DNA of 64,000 nt from Bacteroidales bacterium (GCA_017625725.1 JAGAKH010000002.1:78085-142084), one strand, 5' to 3'. Shown: positions 45,332 to 55,535, numbered from the stretch's first letter. Translations and numbers: made by a program. The notes: generated by a model not told the origin, from the sequence alone.

Positions 45332-46546
45332 TTATCTCCTGTTCATGTAGCGGTTTACAGGCAGGAGGGCGATCAGATAGCCGATTATGGCGACACCTGC
45401 GATGGTCAACAGAATATCTGACCATGAAAGGATAATAGGATATGCCTGGACAATAAAATGTCCGGGCATTTTTATGAATCCGAAGTGCTGTTGCAAAAGA
45501 GAAAAAGCAGTTCCGAGTATGACTCCGGCTGCCAGACCGGTCAGAGATATCATCCATCCTTCAAGGATGAATATTCTCTTGATCAGTGAGTCTGTAGCTC
45601 CGAGACTGCAAAGCGTCCGGATGTCCTCATCCTTTTCAATTATCAGCATGGACAGGCTGCCGAAAATATTGAATGCGATAATGATGATGACGAAGATGAG
45701 TATCATGTAGATGGCAGCCTTCTCGTACTTCATCATCTTATAAAGTCCTTCGTTCTGCTCGAATCTGTCGCGTACCTTGAAGTCCGGGCCAAGTCTTTCT
45801 GAAATCTCTTTCTTCAGCCTGTTTATCTCTCGCGTATTGTTGCCCTCGTGCAGTCTGATCTCAACGGCAGTGACTTCATCGTCGTACTCCAGCAGTTCCC
45901 TCATTTTTTCGATAGGGAGAATCATCAGCTCTGCATCGACTTCGCTGCTGACAGAGAATATGCCTGATGGCCATACTCTGATGTTTTCAACGGATGAGGC
46001 TGGATTCACCAGGGAAACCTTCCCTGTCCTTGAAGGAAAGTAGATTTCTATAGGGGAAAGAAAACGTGGGTTGATACCCATTTCATATGCCAGGGCAGCT
46101 CCGACGACTGCCATTGGAACATCCCCTTTGTTAAGTCGGAATTCCCCGTCGGTCATGTGAGCGGATAGCGGCGTCTCCTCCTCGTATATTCTGTCTGCTC
46201 CTTTAGCTGTTGCGATGCTCTGTCTGCCTTCGTAGCCAATGAAAACCTGCTCTTGAAGTGTTGTGCAGATCGTCTTGACAGAAGACTGGTCGTAGATCCA
46301 GTCGTATGTGTCTCCTTCCGGAACAAAAACCTTTCCCTTTGCAGGGGTTATCATAAGATCGGGCTCGACATTGCTCATCATTGATCTGATGAGCGAGTCG
46401 AACCCGTTGTATATGGATAATATTATGATGAGGGCAGCTGTGCCTATAGCCATTCCGATAGCGCTTATCGTCGAGATAATGTTGATCACATTATGTGATT
46501 TCTTGGCGAAAAGATACCTTTTTGCTATGAATGGCGCCAGTCTCAT
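45332..46546 (-). CDS. LolC/LolE-like ABC permease (FtsX family)
   Basis: A 404-residue membrane protein with the typical plan: one N-terminal helix (about residues 20-45, NVINIISTISAIGMAIGTAAL), a large periplasmic domain (about 48-265, MacB_PCD-like), and three C-terminal helices (about 275-395) forming the FtsX domain, with FNIFGSLSMLIIEKDEDIRTLCSLGAT. Proteins of this type extract lipoproteins from the inner membrane with LolD and pass them to LolA. It is the last gene of a minus-strand run tyrS-rbfA-lolC, unlike the usual LolCDE cluster. The convergent HMA gene ends 9 bp away. Confidence 0.88.
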   Translation of the reverse strand: MRLAPFIAKRYLFAKKSHNVINIISTISAIGMAIGTAALIIILSIYNGFDSLIRSMMSNVEPDLMITPAKGKVFVPEGDTYDWIYDQSSVKTICTTLQEQVFIGYEGRQSIATAKGADRIYEEETPLSAHMTDGEFRLNKGDVPMAVVGAALAYEMGINPRFLSPIEIYFPSRTGKVSLVNPASSVENIRVWPSGIFSVSSEVDAELMILPIEKMRELLEYDDEVTAVEIRLHEGNNTREINRLKKEISERLGPDFKVRDRFEQNEGLYKMMKYEKAAIYMILIFVIIIIAFNIFGSLSMLIIEKDEDIRTLCSLGATDSLIKRIFILEGWMISLTGLAAGVILGTAFSLLQQHFGFIKMPGHFIVQAYPIILSWSDILLTIAGVAIIGYLIALLPVNRYMNRR

Positions 46547-46580
46547 CTATCATTTTGAGTTACTAGTAGTTTCGAGAGAT

Positions 46581-46931
46581 CTACTTTTTCAGCAGTTCCT
46601 CTATACGCTCCACATAGTCCAGCGAACTGTCAAGGTAGAAGATGATTTCAGGAACTATCCTGAGCTGCTTTGCCACCTTTGTGCCCAACTCCCCGCGTAG
46701 AGGTCTTGTATTCTCCTGCAGAACCTCCATAACGGCTTCTGCCTTTTCGGAAGGGAATATGCTGACATATATCTTTGCAACAGACAGGTCTGGGCTGATC
46801 TTTACTCCGCTGACAGATACCAATGCACCGCCGAAGGCCGCCATGCCTTTGCTGCGGATGATTTCTGCCATGTGCTTCTGGATTTCCTTGGCAACTTTCA
46901 GCTGTCTTGTGGTTTCAATGTTTTTATCCAT
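46581..46931 (-). CDS. rbfA: Ribosome-binding factor A
   Basis: A 116-residue KH-fold protein that matures the 17S RNA precursor in the small subunit. It shows the family's N-terminal RQLKVAKEIQKHMAEII, the middle VSVSGVKISPDLSVAKIYVSIFP, and C-terminal LRIVPEIIFYLDSSLDYVERIEELL (matching the family's PxLxFxxDxSxxxxxxIxxLL). Its ATG overlaps the tyrS stop by one base (TAATG on the minus strand at 46929-46933), so translation is coupled. Confidence 0.95.
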   Translation of the reverse strand: MDKNIETTRQLKVAKEIQKHMAEIIRSKGMAAFGGALVSVSGVKISPDLSVAKIYVSIFPSEKAEAVMEVLQENTRPLRGELGTKVAKQLRIVPEIIFYLDSSLDYVERIEELLKK

Positions 46932-48220
46932 TAGGCAATCTTTATGATAAAGTAGTTCTTCTTTCCCTTCTGTGCCAGGATATACTTCCCGTTGATGAAG
47001 GATTCTTCGCCGATCTGTGCGTTGATGTCAGCCACCTTCTCCTTGTTGATGCTGACGCCGTTTGCCTGAATCATCTTGCGGCATTCTCCCTTAGATGGGA
47101 ACACCTGCGATTCTCCAGCAAGAAGATCGATGATGCCGATAGGGAACTTGTCAGCAGCAACCTCGAATGTAGGTACTCCGTCGAACACTGCGAGGAAGGT
47201 CTTTTCGTCAAGGTTCATGAGAGCATCCTTTGTCGCGTTTCCGAAGAGCATCTGTGATGCTGCTATTGCATTTTCATATTCTGCAGCTCCGTGAACCATT
47301 GTAGTGACTTCCTTGGCAAGCAGCTTCTGGAGTTCGCGACGCTCAGGAGCTTCGGTATGCTGAGCGATGGCTGCATCGATCTCATCCTTACCGAGCATGG
47401 TGAATATCTTTATATACTTCTCGGCGTCGGAATCAGATACGTTGAGCCAGAACTGGTAGAACTGGTAAGGGGATGTACGCTCAGGATCCAGCCAGATGTT
47501 TCCTTTTTCTGTCTTGCCGAATTTTCCTCCGTCTGCTTTTGTGATTAGAGGGCATGTGAGTGCAAATGCCTCTTTGCCAAGGATACGGCGGATAAGCTCG
47601 GAACCTGTAGTGATGTTTCCCCACTGGTCAGTGCCACCCATCTGCAATGTGCATCCCTTGTGCTCATAGAGATAGAGGAAGTCGTATCCCTGCAGAAGCT
47701 GGTATGTGAACTCTGTGAATGACATTCCGTCGCGAGCCTCTCCTGAAAGTCTCTTCTTTACAGAGTCCTTCGCCATCATGTAATTCACTGTTATATGTTT
47801 TCCGATGTCACGAGTGAAATCGAGGAATGAGAAGTTCTTCATCCAGTCGTAGTTGTTCACCAGTTCAGCCTTGTTCTCTGCCTCCGAATCGAAATCAAGG
47901 AATTTGCTGAGCTGTGCCTTGATGCATGCGACATTATGGTTGAGTGTCTCTTCGTCAAGGAGGTTGCGCTCCTGTGATTTCATTGAAGGGTCTCCGATCA
48001 TTCCTGTTGCTCCTCCTACCAGAGCGATAGGCTTGTGGCCGCAGTTCTGGAAGTGTTTGAGAATCATTATACTTACCATGTGGCCGATGTGAAGTGAGTC
48101 AGCTGTAGGGTCGATACCGACATATGCGGCTGTCGAGCCCTCCATGAGCTTCTCTTCTGTTCCTGGCATGATGTCCTGAATCATGCCTCTCCACCTGAGT
48201 TCCTCTACAAAATTCTTCAT
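46931..48220 (-). CDS. tyrS: Tyrosyl-tRNA synthetase
   Basis: A 429-residue class I synthetase. The HIGH signature appears as [18 protein letters not shown] and the KMSKS-like loop as [42 protein letters not shown] binds tyrosine, and an S4-like RNA-binding domain ends the protein (about 360-420, [23 protein letters not shown]). It is the first gene of tyrS-rbfA-lolC. A TACCTTTG box lies at 48324-48331. Confidence 0.96.
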   Translation of the reverse strand: MKNFVEELRWRGMIQDIMPGTEEKLMEGSTAAYVGIDPTADSLHIGHMVSIMILKHFQNCGHKPIALVGGATGMIGDPSMKSQERNLLDEETLNHNVACIKAQLSKFLDFDSEAENKAELVNNYDWMKNFSFLDFTRDIGKHITVNYMMAKDSVKKRLSGEARDGMSFTEFTYQLLQGYDFLYLYEHKGCTLQMGGTDQWGNITTGSELIRRILGKEAFALTCPLITKADGGKFGKTEKGNIWLDPERTSPYQFYQFWLNVSDSDAEKYIKIFTMLGKDEIDAAIAQHTEAPERRELQKLLAKEVTTMVHGAAEYENAIAASQMLFGNATKDALMNLDEKTFLAVFDGVPTFEVAADKFPIGIIDLLAGESQVFPSKGECRKMIQANGVSINKEKVADINAQIGEESFINGKYILAQKGKKNYFIIKIA

Positions 48221-48474
48221 GTCTATATAATCTTTTAATTTTTATTCTGCATATTCTCTTGAGTAATCTCCCACCCGTCGTCTGGAGCGAGCAAAGCGAG
48301 TCGAGAGTTCTCGTTGCAATCTACAAAGGTAGGTAAAAATAACCATATGTGAAATATCAATTTACCGCACTATGGCCCAGCGAATATTTCAGAGGTTCAG
48401 CTTAGGATGAGATACCCAAGTAATCTGGTTACCTGGACATCACGAGTCTGTTGAAGATCTCTATGATATATGGA
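48221..48474. other. Intergenic region between tyrS and the M48 protease
   Basis: About 254 bp. It holds the tyrS promoter element, a GAGCGAGCAAAGCGAGTCGAGAG tract (48284 and on) resembling low-complexity intergenic repeats of Bacteroidota, with a small CGAGA-GT-TCTCG hairpin, and a weak hairpin CCAAGTAA/TTACCTGG near 48417-48437 (one mismatch). No gene or RNA is recognised. Confidence 0.4.
48324..48331 (-). promoter_or_regulatory. -7 element for tyrS
   Basis: TACCTTTG on the minus strand. It would give a leader of about 100 bases before tyrS. No clear -33 box. Confidence 0.45.
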
Positions 48475-49272
48475 TTAGAAGGCAGGCTTCGTTCTGATAG
48501 CTTCTTGTAATGCCTTTATCCTCTTTGAATCGCTTGGGTGAGTACTTAGGAAATCGTTGCTATCTGAAGATTTTCCCTGATTCATCTTTTCCCAGAATGC
48601 CGGTGCTGCGTTGATGTCATAGCCAGCAAGGTCCATTATATACATTCCGATCTTATCAGCTTCATATTCGTGTTTTCTGGAATAGGGGAGAATGATTCCT
48701 GCCTGGGTGCCTAATCCGAAGCCGATGTCAAAAAGACTCTGTGCGGTAGAGCCTTTTCTGGCACCAATCACTTCGCTGGCTGCGATGCCTATCAGATTAA
48801 GGGCGGATTGCTGGCTCATTCTTTCGTTTCCGTGTCTTGCAATCGCATGTGCCATCTCGTGTCCCATGACCACTGCTATGTAGTCAGGGGTATCGGCATA
48901 TTTCAGGATGCCTTCGTAGAATACGATTTTTCCGGATGGCAGACAGAATGCATTCACTTGCTCAGACTCTACGAGCTGAAACTCCCATGACAGACCGCTT
49001 AATGAACTGCTCATGTTATGTGAGTTCATGTACGACTCGAGTGCCGATACCATTCTTGTACCGGTCTCCTTGAGCATTTTAACTGCCGCTGCATCGGTAG
49101 AGACCTTTGCGGAACTCATGAATTCCGAGTACGACTGGTTGGATAAGGATGTGATTTCGCTGTCAGAGAAAAGAAGAAGCTGACGACGTCCTGTAAAAGA
49201 TACAACACCGCATGAGACGGCTGCAAGGGTGATGGTGAGAATCGCTGCTATGGTCTTCAGATGCTTGCCCAT
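48475..49272 (-). CDS. M48-family metalloprotease, lipoprotein
   Basis: A 265-residue periplasmic lipoprotein protease. The lipobox is LAAVSC (Cys21), followed by GVVSFTGRRQLLLFSDSEI, the start of the Oma1/LoiP-like domain. The zinc site is HEMAH (138-142), with the third ligand in HEYEADKIG (Glu202 or Glu204). The ending FLSTHPSDSKRIKAL is the substrate-cleft motif of the family. Enzymes such as LoiP and BepA-like proteases police outer-membrane protein quality. The gene is separated by 36 bp from the tRNA terminator upstream. Confidence 0.92.
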   Translation of the reverse strand: MGKHLKTIAAILTITLAAVSCGVVSFTGRRQLLLFSDSEITSLSNQSYSEFMSSAKVSTDAAAVKMLKETGTRMVSALESYMNSHNMSSSLSGLSWEFQLVESEQVNAFCLPSGKIVFYEGILKYADTPDYIAVVMGHEMAHAIARHGNERMSQQSALNLIGIAASEVIGARKGSTAQSLFDIGFGLGTQAGIILPYSRKHEYEADKIGMYIMDLAGYDINAAPAFWEKMNQGKSSDSNDFLSTHPSDSKRIKALQEAIRTKPAF

Positions 49273-49308
49273 ATGTTGTGCGGAATAAGAATATATTTCT
49301 AAAAAAGG

Positions 49309-49340
49309 AAAGCACTTGCGAATTTCTTCGTAAGTGCTTT
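49309..49340 (-). terminator. Terminator immediately after tRNA-Asn
   Basis: On the minus strand AAAGCACTT...AAGTGCTTT forms a 9-bp stem (49309-49317 with 49332-49340). After one mismatch four more pairs follow, with a 4-base loop, then CCTTTTTT. It abuts the tRNA CCA end with no gap. Confidence 0.85.
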
Positions 49341-49417
49341 TGGCTCCCGAACTTGGACTTGAACCAAGGACCCTCTGATTAACAGTCAGATGCTCTAACC
49401 AACTGAGCTATTCGGGA
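49341..49417 (-). tRNA. tRNA-Asn (anticodon GTT)
   Basis: On the minus strand the sequence begins TCCCGAATAGCTCAGTTGG, with the conserved D-loop, the anticodon loop CTGTTAA (anticodon GTT), the T-loop GGTTCAAGTCC and the acceptor end TTCGGGAGCCA with encoded CCA. All four stems pair. The length is 77 nt including CCA. Confidence 0.95.
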
Positions 49418-49453
49418 ATGTTATTTCAAACGTGTTGTTTTCGTTTGGGATTG

Positions 49454-49484
49454 CAAAGGTAGATAAAATTTCTTTACCTCCAAA
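49454..49484 (-). promoter_or_regulatory. Promoter for tRNA-Asn
   Basis: On the minus strand TTTG (49481-49484), 19-bp spacer, TACCTTTG (49454-49461), 37 bp before the tRNA 5' end. Confidence 0.8.
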
Positions 49485-49641
49485 CTTTTTTGAGAAAAAA
49501 TTAACTTTTTTTTTGATGTTGTCATAGTTATACGCTCTGAGATTGTACTGGATTTTCTTTATAAAAACTCCGCAACTGTTTTATCTACAACACTTTCTCA
49601 ATTCTTTTATACTTTTAGCAAGGCACTAATGATATTTTCAC

Positions 49642-49649
49642 TATCTTTG
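49642..49649 (+). promoter_or_regulatory. -7 element for the HU-like gene
   Basis: TATCTTTG, 22 bp before the ATG at 49672, matches TAnnTTTG. The -33 box is weak. Confidence 0.5.
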
Positions 49650-49671
49650 TAAGGTTTTGAAGTAATTGTTT

Positions 49672-50442
49672 ATGGATATAGATCTTTTGTCAAAAATGGT
49701 CAAGGAACTGATTCTTGACACAGATAGAGTAGCACTCCCGGGACTAGGCTCTTTCGTGGCCGAGATTGTGCCTGCATCTTTTTCCGATAAGGGCTATACC
49801 ATAAATCCGCCGTACAGGAGGTTGTATTTCAGGTCAAAGCCTGATCAGGGGGATGAACTTTCGGAGTTTTATGCCTCATCCAATAATGTTTCAAAGGATA
49901 TAGCTTCGAGGATCATTGCTGATTTTGTATCAGAGTTGAAGCCTGTTCTTTTTTCGAAGAAGACAATCGTATTTCCTGGATTGGGACGTCTTCGTGCGAC
50001 TAAGGAGAATAATGTGTTTTTTGTGGCGGATGAGACGCTGGATATTTATCCTGCAGGCATAGGGCTTGAACCTGTGTCTTTGAAGACTCATCAGGAAACT
50101 AAGGCCGAGGTGGACGCTGCATTTGATGACCTGAAGCAGATTCTTGAATCTCCATCACCTGAGCCTGAAGTTTGTGTGGAGCCTGTTGTCCAGGAAGAGG
50201 CAGAACCTTCAATTGTTGAATCGCCTGTTAATGTCTTACAGGAAATAACTGTAAAAGAACAGGAAAGTGTTCCTGCTCCGGTATCCCGCAGATTCTGGAA
50301 GAACTTTTTCAAAATGTTTTTCATCCTGCTCGGATTGGCTGTTCTGATTCTGTTTATCATTGCTGTTCTTGGACGTGTCTGCCCTGAATTTATCGATCGA
50401 TTCCTGTTCTCTGAAGAGGAGTTGAGGATTCTTAATTATTAA
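49672..50442 (+). CDS. CCDC81-like HU-domain protein with C-terminal membrane helix, no SPOR domain
   Basis: A 256-residue protein. The first 150 residues match the paired CCDC81-like prokaryotic HU domains: RVALPGLGSFVAEIVPASFSDKGYTINPPYRRLYFR, then a second KTIVFPGLGRLRATKENNVFFVADETLDIYPAGIGLEPVSLK. An acidic linker (about 155-205) leads to one transmembrane helix (about 213-232, FFKMFFILLGLAVLILFIIAVLG) and a 20-residue tail. In many Bacteroidota relatives the helix is followed by a periplasmic SPOR domain that binds peptidoglycan at the septum. Here the protein ends soon after the helix, so the SPOR part is missing. The true start is the ATG at 49672; an in-frame TTG lies six bases upstream. 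It opens a run of plus-strand genes. Confidence 0.78.
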   Translation: MDIDLLSKMVKELILDTDRVALPGLGSFVAEIVPASFSDKGYTINPPYRRLYFRSKPDQGDELSEFYASSNNVSKDIASRIIADFVSELKPVLFSKKTIVFPGLGRLRATKENNVFFVADETLDIYPAGIGLEPVSLKTHQETKAEVDAAFDDLKQILESPSPEPEVCVEPVVQEEAEPSIVESPVNVLQEITVKEQESVPAPVSRRFWKNFFKMFFILLGLAVLILFIIAVLGRVCPEFIDRFLFSEEELRILNY

Positions 50443-50446
50443 ATCA

Positions 50447-51181
50447 ATGATCAGATTTTCACAGGATTTTGTAATTCCTTGCTATAATACTGATGCCAAC
50501 TGGCGTCTTAAGCCAGCCGCTTTCATGGATCTGGCACAGGAAGCAGCAGGTCAGCATGCTGTGTTTCTTGGATTCGGATATGATGATCTCATAGTCACCA
50601 ATACAGCCTGGATATTATCGCGGGTCCACATCAAATTCATCGATACTCCTAAATGGAGGGAGGAGGTCAATCTGACAACCTGGCACAAGGGACTCGACAG
50701 GTTGTTTTTCCTCAGAGATTTCATCATGGTTGATAAGGATGGACGGGAGCGTGTCAAGGCCACTACGTCATGGCTGGTTCTCAATCTTGAAACAAGAAGG
50801 CTGGTACGTGATCCGAAATTGATGGAAGATAATACTGTCTGCACGGATAATGTCTTAGAGACACCTGCAGATAAAGTACAGATGCCCAAGGATGTTGTAC
50901 CGGATCTGGCGTTGGAACATGTGGTGTCTTATTCGGATGTAGACATGAATGGACATGCCAATAATGCGATGTATATGCAGTGGGCAATGGATGCAGTAGA
51001 TTATGACATCTCATCGTCCAGAGCTGTAAAGGAGCTGACGATCAATTTCAACCATGAGACAAAGGCCGGTGACAGAGTCATGATATATCGCTCTACCTTA
51101 GAAAAGGAAGATGGCCTGCATGTCTATGTAGAGGGAAAGGTCGGTGATGTTTCTGCATTTTGTGTAGATATTGTTTTCTGA
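50447..51181 (+). CDS. Acyl-ACP thioesterase
   Basis: A 244-residue double hot-dog thioesterase related to plant FatA/FatB. It releases fatty acids from acyl carrier protein in the cytoplasm. Visible features are RLKPAAFMDLAQEAAGQHAVFLGFGYDDL at the N-terminus (hot-dog 1), WILSRVHIKFIDTP, and SYSDVDMNGHANNAMYMQWAMDAVD in hot-dog 2, which is the catalytic Asn/His segment. The start is 4 bp after the HU-like gene, and the stop overlaps the Nudix start by one base (TGATG). Confidence 0.9.
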   Translation: MIRFSQDFVIPCYNTDANWRLKPAAFMDLAQEAAGQHAVFLGFGYDDLIVTNTAWILSRVHIKFIDTPKWREEVNLTTWHKGLDRLFFLRDFIMVDKDGRERVKATTSWLVLNLETRRLVRDPKLMEDNTVCTDNVLETPADKVQMPKDVVPDLALEHVVSYSDVDMNGHANNAMYMQWAMDAVDYDISSSRAVKELTINFNHETKAGDRVMIYRSTLEKEDGLHVYVEGKVGDVSAFCVDIVF

Positions 51182-51768
51182 TGATGGAACTGATTTATCC
51201 TTTTGATCTGGCCCCTCTGGTCCCGCAGCCTACGGCAGAGACAATGTCGAAGCGTAATCCCTTTGCTGAGTATCTTCCTGTTGTTGAGCCAAATGGGATG
51301 GTGACTGGCAGATCGCCACGTGACTATTGTCATTCCGGTGCCAAACCTCTTCATCCTGTGGTGCATCTTCATGTAGTCGACCGTTTCAGCAGAATCTATC
51401 TCCAGAAACGCCCGATGACTAAAGCAATACAACCCGGTAAGTGGGATACAGCTGTCGGAGGGCATGTCTCTTATGGTGAAACCTTGCTGGAGGCTCTTTT
51501 GCGTGAAACTTTCGAAGAAATAGGCCTGCGTGAGTTCCATCCTGTTTTCCTGAAGGATTATGTCTTTGAGTCAGAGGTGGAAAGGGAACTTGTAAATATA
51601 TTCGCTGCAGTCGGCAGTTTTGATTTGAAACCGAATCCGGATGAACTTGAGCAGGGCAGGTGGTGGACATTGGAGGAGATAGATGCAAACCTTGGCAAGG
51701 GAATCTTTACGCCGAATTTCGAAAGCGAGTTTGATATGATAAGGCAGTCTCTCCTTGCCTTGTTGTAA
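51181..51768 (+). CDS. Nudix hydrolase
   Basis: A 195-residue protein with a complete Nudix box, GHVSYGETLLEALLRETFEEIGL (GX5EX7REUXEEXGU), within a Nudix fold (about 55-185). The N-terminal 45 residues (LIYPFDLAPLVPQP and following) are an extension of unknown role. The sequence RFSRIYLQKRPMTKAIQPGKWDTAVGGH resembles IPP-isomerase-like Nudix proteins. It would hydrolyse a nucleoside diphosphate-linked compound; the substrate is unknown. Its ATG overlaps the thioesterase stop. Confidence 0.88.
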   Translation: MMELIYPFDLAPLVPQPTAETMSKRNPFAEYLPVVEPNGMVTGRSPRDYCHSGAKPLHPVVHLHVVDRFSRIYLQKRPMTKAIQPGKWDTAVGGHVSYGETLLEALLRETFEEIGLREFHPVFLKDYVFESEVERELVNIFAAVGSFDLKPNPDELEQGRWWTLEEIDANLGKGIFTPNFESEFDMIRQSLLALL

Positions 51769-51801
51769 TCGTGTAATAATTTATCCAGAGATGATTCAGT
51801 T

Positions 51802-53238
51802 ATGACAGGTGTTGAATGTTTTATTCCTTCAATGAGTGGGGAAGATCTTTCCATTACGGTCGAATCCTTCAGCCGCAGCACTTCCTTTACAGGAGTGACC
51901 ATATTGTCTGGCGTGTCATTGAGATCTACGTCGACCTTGAAAAGTATAGCTGAGGCGGTATCAGAAAAATACATGCTTCTATATACCAAGGATGCCCCGC
52001 TGGAGATGGGTATGTTTTCTCTAGACAGGATGATTTCGATTGCTGAAGATACCGGAGCCGATATGCTGTATGCAGATCATTACAGGACTCTCAGAGATAA
52101 GGATGGGAATGTAGGCAGATTCAGGCATCCTTTGATCGATTGCCAGAAAGGTGCTTTGAGGGATGACTTTGATTTTGGCAGTGTGCTTATGTTCAGGACA
52201 TCTTCGTTCAGAAGGGCAGTACGTGCGATGGAGGTGGATTATGAATGGGGAGCCTTGTATGACCTTCGTCTAAGGATGAAGAATATCGTGCATGTTAACG
52301 AATATCTGTATACTGAGGTGGAAACAGACGGCAGGAAATCTGGAGAGAAGCAGTTTGATTATGTCGATCCGAAGAACAGGGAAGTGCAGATCGAGATGGA
52401 AAAGATATGTACAGACCATCTCAGACGTATCGGTGCCTATCTTCATCCGGTCTTCAAGGATCCGGATCCCGTGGAAGGGGGAGAATACCCTGTCACTGCT
52501 TCGGTAATCATCCCTGTATATAATCGCGAAAGGACAGTAAGGGATGCAGTAGAAAGTGCTCTAAGCCAGAAATGTCCTTTTCCGTTCAATGTCATAGTGG
52601 TCGACAATCATTCCACTGATGGCACGACTCGAATTCTGGAAGAACTGGCCTCGGTTGACGAAAGGCTTATTCATGTGGTGCCGGTCAAGACCGATCTTGG
52701 AATAGGAGGATGCTGGAATCTAGCTGTCCATCATGAACAGTGTGGAGAATATGCTGTCCAGCTTGACAGCGACGATGTATATAGCGGAACGGATACATTG
52801 AGCCGGATAGTTGATGCCTTCAGAACACAGAAATGTGCTATGGTCATAGGAACCTATCAGATGACGGACTTCAATCTGAATCCTATCCCTCCCGGAATAA
52901 TAGACCATCGTGAATGGACAGAGGAGAATGGAAGGAATAATGCGTTGAGAGTCAATGGACTCGGGGCACCAAGAGCGTTCTGGACCCCGTTCCTTCGTAC
53001 AGTAAATCTTCCTAATACAAGTTATGGAGAGGACTATGCTTTGGGATTGCGGATCAGCCGTGAGTATCGCATAGGAAGGATATATGAGACACTTTATTGC
53101 TGCAGAAGGTGGGAAGGAAATTCAGATGCAGCCCTGGATATCGACAGGCTTAATGCAAATAATCTGTATAAGGACCGTATTAGGACATGGGAGCTTGAGG
53201 CTCGTATCAGACTGAATAAGAAACATGGAGTCAGATAG
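51802..53238 (+). CDS. Glycosyltransferase with two GT2-like domains
   Basis: A 478-residue protein. The C-terminal half (about 230-420) is a family 2 glycosyltransferase: [25 protein letters not shown] at the start, [12 protein letters not shown], and the metal-binding QLDSDDVY. The N-terminal half (about 1-200) has the same general fold ([13 protein letters not shown], then [14 protein letters not shown]) but lacks a clear DxD and may be a degenerate copy. The acceptor sugar is unknown. The next gene begins 14 bp inside this one, so expression is coupled to the DUF4922-SpoIID fusion. Confidence 0.8.
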   Translation: MTGVECFIPSMSGEDLSITVESFSRSTSFTGVTILSGVSLRSTSTLKSIAEAVSEKYMLLYTKDAPLEMGMFSLDRMISIAEDTGADMLYADHYRTLRDKDGNVGRFRHPLIDCQKGALRDDFDFGSVLMFRTSSFRRAVRAMEVDYEWGALYDLRLRMKNIVHVNEYLYTEVETDGRKSGEKQFDYVDPKNREVQIEMEKICTDHLRRIGAYLHPVFKDPDPVEGGEYPVTASVIIPVYNRERTVRDAVESALSQKCPFPFNVIVVDNHSTDGTTRILEELASVDERLIHVVPVKTDLGIGGCWNLAVHHEQCGEYAVQLDSDDVYSGTDTLSRIVDAFRTQKCAMVIGTYQMTDFNLNPIPPGIIDHREWTEENGRNNALRVNGLGAPRAFWTPFLRTVNLPNTSYGEDYALGLRISREYRIGRIYETLYCCRRWEGNSDAALDIDRLNANNLYKDRIRTWELEARIRLNKKHGVR

Positions 53239-55528
53239 AATTCATAAGTTCGTCGCAGATCAGTTGTCCCGGTGGCCTCTTGCATGTCGTAATTTCAGAG
53301 ACCTGAAGAATGTTCAGGTGCGTGAAACTGTGGTCGGCGGCCTCACCGTAATGCTGCAGCATAATCCTGCACGTATCATATCGTCAGCGGCAAAACTGGA
53401 AAAATCGGACATTGCGGTCCGCAGATGTTTTCTTTGCAGAAACAACCGTCCTGCAGAGCAGATCATGCTGAAGTTTGAAGGCAGAAAAGGAAAGAAATAT
53501 CATATACTTGTAAATCCATATCCGATTTTTCCGGGTCATCTTGTCATAGCGATGGACAGGCATGTTGATCAGTCGATATGGAACCGCTATGTCGACATGC
53601 TGGACATGGCTAATAAGTATGAAGGTCATACATTTTTCTATAATGGCCCCAAAAGCGGTGCCTCCGCACCGGACCATCACCATTTCCAGGCGGCCCCTTC
53701 AGGGCTTATGCCTCTCGAAAGGGACGTGGATTCCATAATAGACGGAACACAAGAGCAGGGTCTGACCTGGCTTGACTCTGTGCAGGATGCACATCTGTAT
53801 CATTATGGCAGATTCACAACAGGTGTCTTTGTGCTCCGAGCGCAGACTGCAAAATCAGCGGCAAAGATGTTTTACAGACTGCTGGATTGTGCTGATATCC
53901 CGCAGGGAGAGCCGGAACCGCTTTTCAATCTGTTTACATATCGTAAGGACGGGGAGTTCCGCTCGATAATAGTATTCCGCAGCCGCCACCGCTCACATCA
54001 CTATTTTTCCGAGGGCCAGGACCATCTTACCATGAGTCCCGGATGTGCCGATATGGCCGGAGTATTCATCGTCCCTGTTGAATCTGAATATCATAAGATT
54101 ACATCTGAACTTCTGACGGAGATGGTAAGGGAGGTTTCTATAAGTGAAGAAGAGGAGAAGCGTATGCTCCATCGTCTTACAAGGAAGCAGCCTTATGTGA
54201 ATGTAGGAATAATGTCAGGAAGGGAAATTGTCTTTGAGATACTTTCAGACGGTGCAGGTGTCCGCAAAGCCGTATTGAAGGAGGGGAAGATCGAATATTG
54301 CGGAGCTTTGTACGATGAACTGTTCTTTGCTTCGCAGACATTGTCTACGATGTTTGCCCAGCCTTCATTCATTCTTCATGGCGTGACCATCGGGGTCGGT
54401 TTCCACTGGCAGCGGCAGGAAACCCAGAAATTTGCCGGAGCATTGAAGATCATTGTTTCCGGTGGCGTCCTTCATGCCATCAATATCATTGGAGTCGAGG
54501 ACTACCTCCTCAGTGTGATTTCATCGGAAATGAGTGCGACATCGTCTGAAGAATTTCTGAAAGCCCATTCTGTGATCTCACGTTCATGGCTGATGGCTCA
54601 GATGGCTGCTGCCAGAAGGACCAGACATGTAGATATGCCGGAAGGCATATCTAGCCTTCCTGAACTTGTGTCCTGGCTCAAGAACAAAGACGCAATCGGT
54701 ATGCAGGAAGACAGCGGGATCCACGAGTATGTCAGATGGTATGACAAGGAAGACCATAAGCTGTTTGACGTCTGTGCCGATGACCATTGTCAGAGATATC
54801 AAGGACTTACACGTGCGGCGGGTGACGTTGTCCGAAGAGCGATAGACTCTACCTGGGGTGAGGTGTTGACTTATGAAGGACAGTTGTGTGATGCACGCTT
54901 TTCTAAGTGTTGCGGAGGAACGATGGAAATATTCAGTTCTTGTTGGGAGGATAAGGATTATGATTATCTTAAGCCATTGGCTGATTCCCCGGGACATGAT
55001 CCGTCAGCCCGGCATTTCTGCAACACTCAGGATAAGGGGATTCTTGCACAGGTACTGAATGATTATGATCAGGAAACAGTGGATTTCTACAGATGGAGGA
55101 CCGTCTATGGAAGGAAGGAACTGTCAGAACTGATATCAGGACGTTCTGGAATTGATATAGGTCGGTTGGAAGCTCTGATTCCGTTGGAAAGGGGAAAGTC
55201 AGGAAGGATAACAAGGCTGAAGATAATCGGTTCAAAGGCTTCTATAACAGTAGGAAAGGAGTTGGAAATCAGAAGATTGCTGTCCGATACGCATCTCAAG
55301 AGTTCAGCCTTTGATGTGGAATATCTTGATCAGGAAGGGAAGACTTTGTCGGATCCGATGTGTGATTGGTCAGAAATAGCACTGAACGGTGCAGGATGGG
55401 GACATGGTGTCGGCTTATGCCAGATTGGTGCAGCTGTAATGGCCTCGGAGGGTTATTGTTACAAGGATATCCTTTCTCATTATTACCCTGGAACCTCTCT
55501 TACGGAAAGTAAAATGGAAATTGATTGA
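53225..55528 (+). CDS. DUF4922 (HIT/GalT-like) fused to a SpoIID/LytB-type domain
   Basis: A 767-residue two-part protein. Residues about 30-330 match DUF4922 and resemble nucleotidyl transferases or phosphorylases of the HIT/GalT superfamily: a Cys pair CFLC (68-71), [12 protein letters not shown], and the active-site-like [15 protein letters not shown] (His151-153). Residues about 420-755 match the SpoIID/LytB domain: [13 protein letters not shown] with conserved Glu435, [15 protein letters not shown], and the C-terminal [22 protein letters not shown] with HYYPG. SpoIID is a lytic transglycosylase acting on denuded glycan strands outside the cytoplasm. No signal peptide or membrane helix is seen at the N-terminus, so its location is a puzzle. 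It sits between a glycosyltransferase and an AmpG-like permease. Confidence 0.82.
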   Translation: MESDRIHKFVADQLSRWPLACRNFRDLKNVQVRETVVGGLTVMLQHNPARIISSAAKLEKSDIAVRRCFLCRNNRPAEQIMLKFEGRKGKKYHILVNPYPIFPGHLVIAMDRHVDQSIWNRYVDMLDMANKYEGHTFFYNGPKSGASAPDHHHFQAAPSGLMPLERDVDSIIDGTQEQGLTWLDSVQDAHLYHYGRFTTGVFVLRAQTAKSAAKMFYRLLDCADIPQGEPEPLFNLFTYRKDGEFRSIIVFRSRHRSHHYFSEGQDHLTMSPGCADMAGVFIVPVESEYHKITSELLTEMVREVSISEEEEKRMLHRLTRKQPYVNVGIMSGREIVFEILSDGAGVRKAVLKEGKIEYCGALYDELFFASQTLSTMFAQPSFILHGVTIGVGFHWQRQETQKFAGALKIIVSGGVLHAINIIGVEDYLLSVISSEMSATSSEEFLKAHSVISRSWLMAQMAAARRTRHVDMPEGISSLPELVSWLKNKDAIGMQEDSGIHEYVRWYDKEDHKLFDVCADDHCQRYQGLTRAAGDVVRRAIDSTWGEVLTYEGQLCDARFSKCCGGTMEIFSSCWEDKDYDYLKPLADSPGHDPSARHFCNTQDKGILAQVLNDYDQETVDFYRWRTVYGRKELSELISGRSGIDIGRLEALIPLERGKSGRITRLKIIGSKASITVGKELEIRRLLSDTHLKSSAFDVEYLDQEGKTLSDPMCDWSEIALNGAGWGHGVGLCQIGAAVMASEGYCYKDILSHYYPGTSLTESKMEID

Positions 55529-55535
55529 TGACAAG

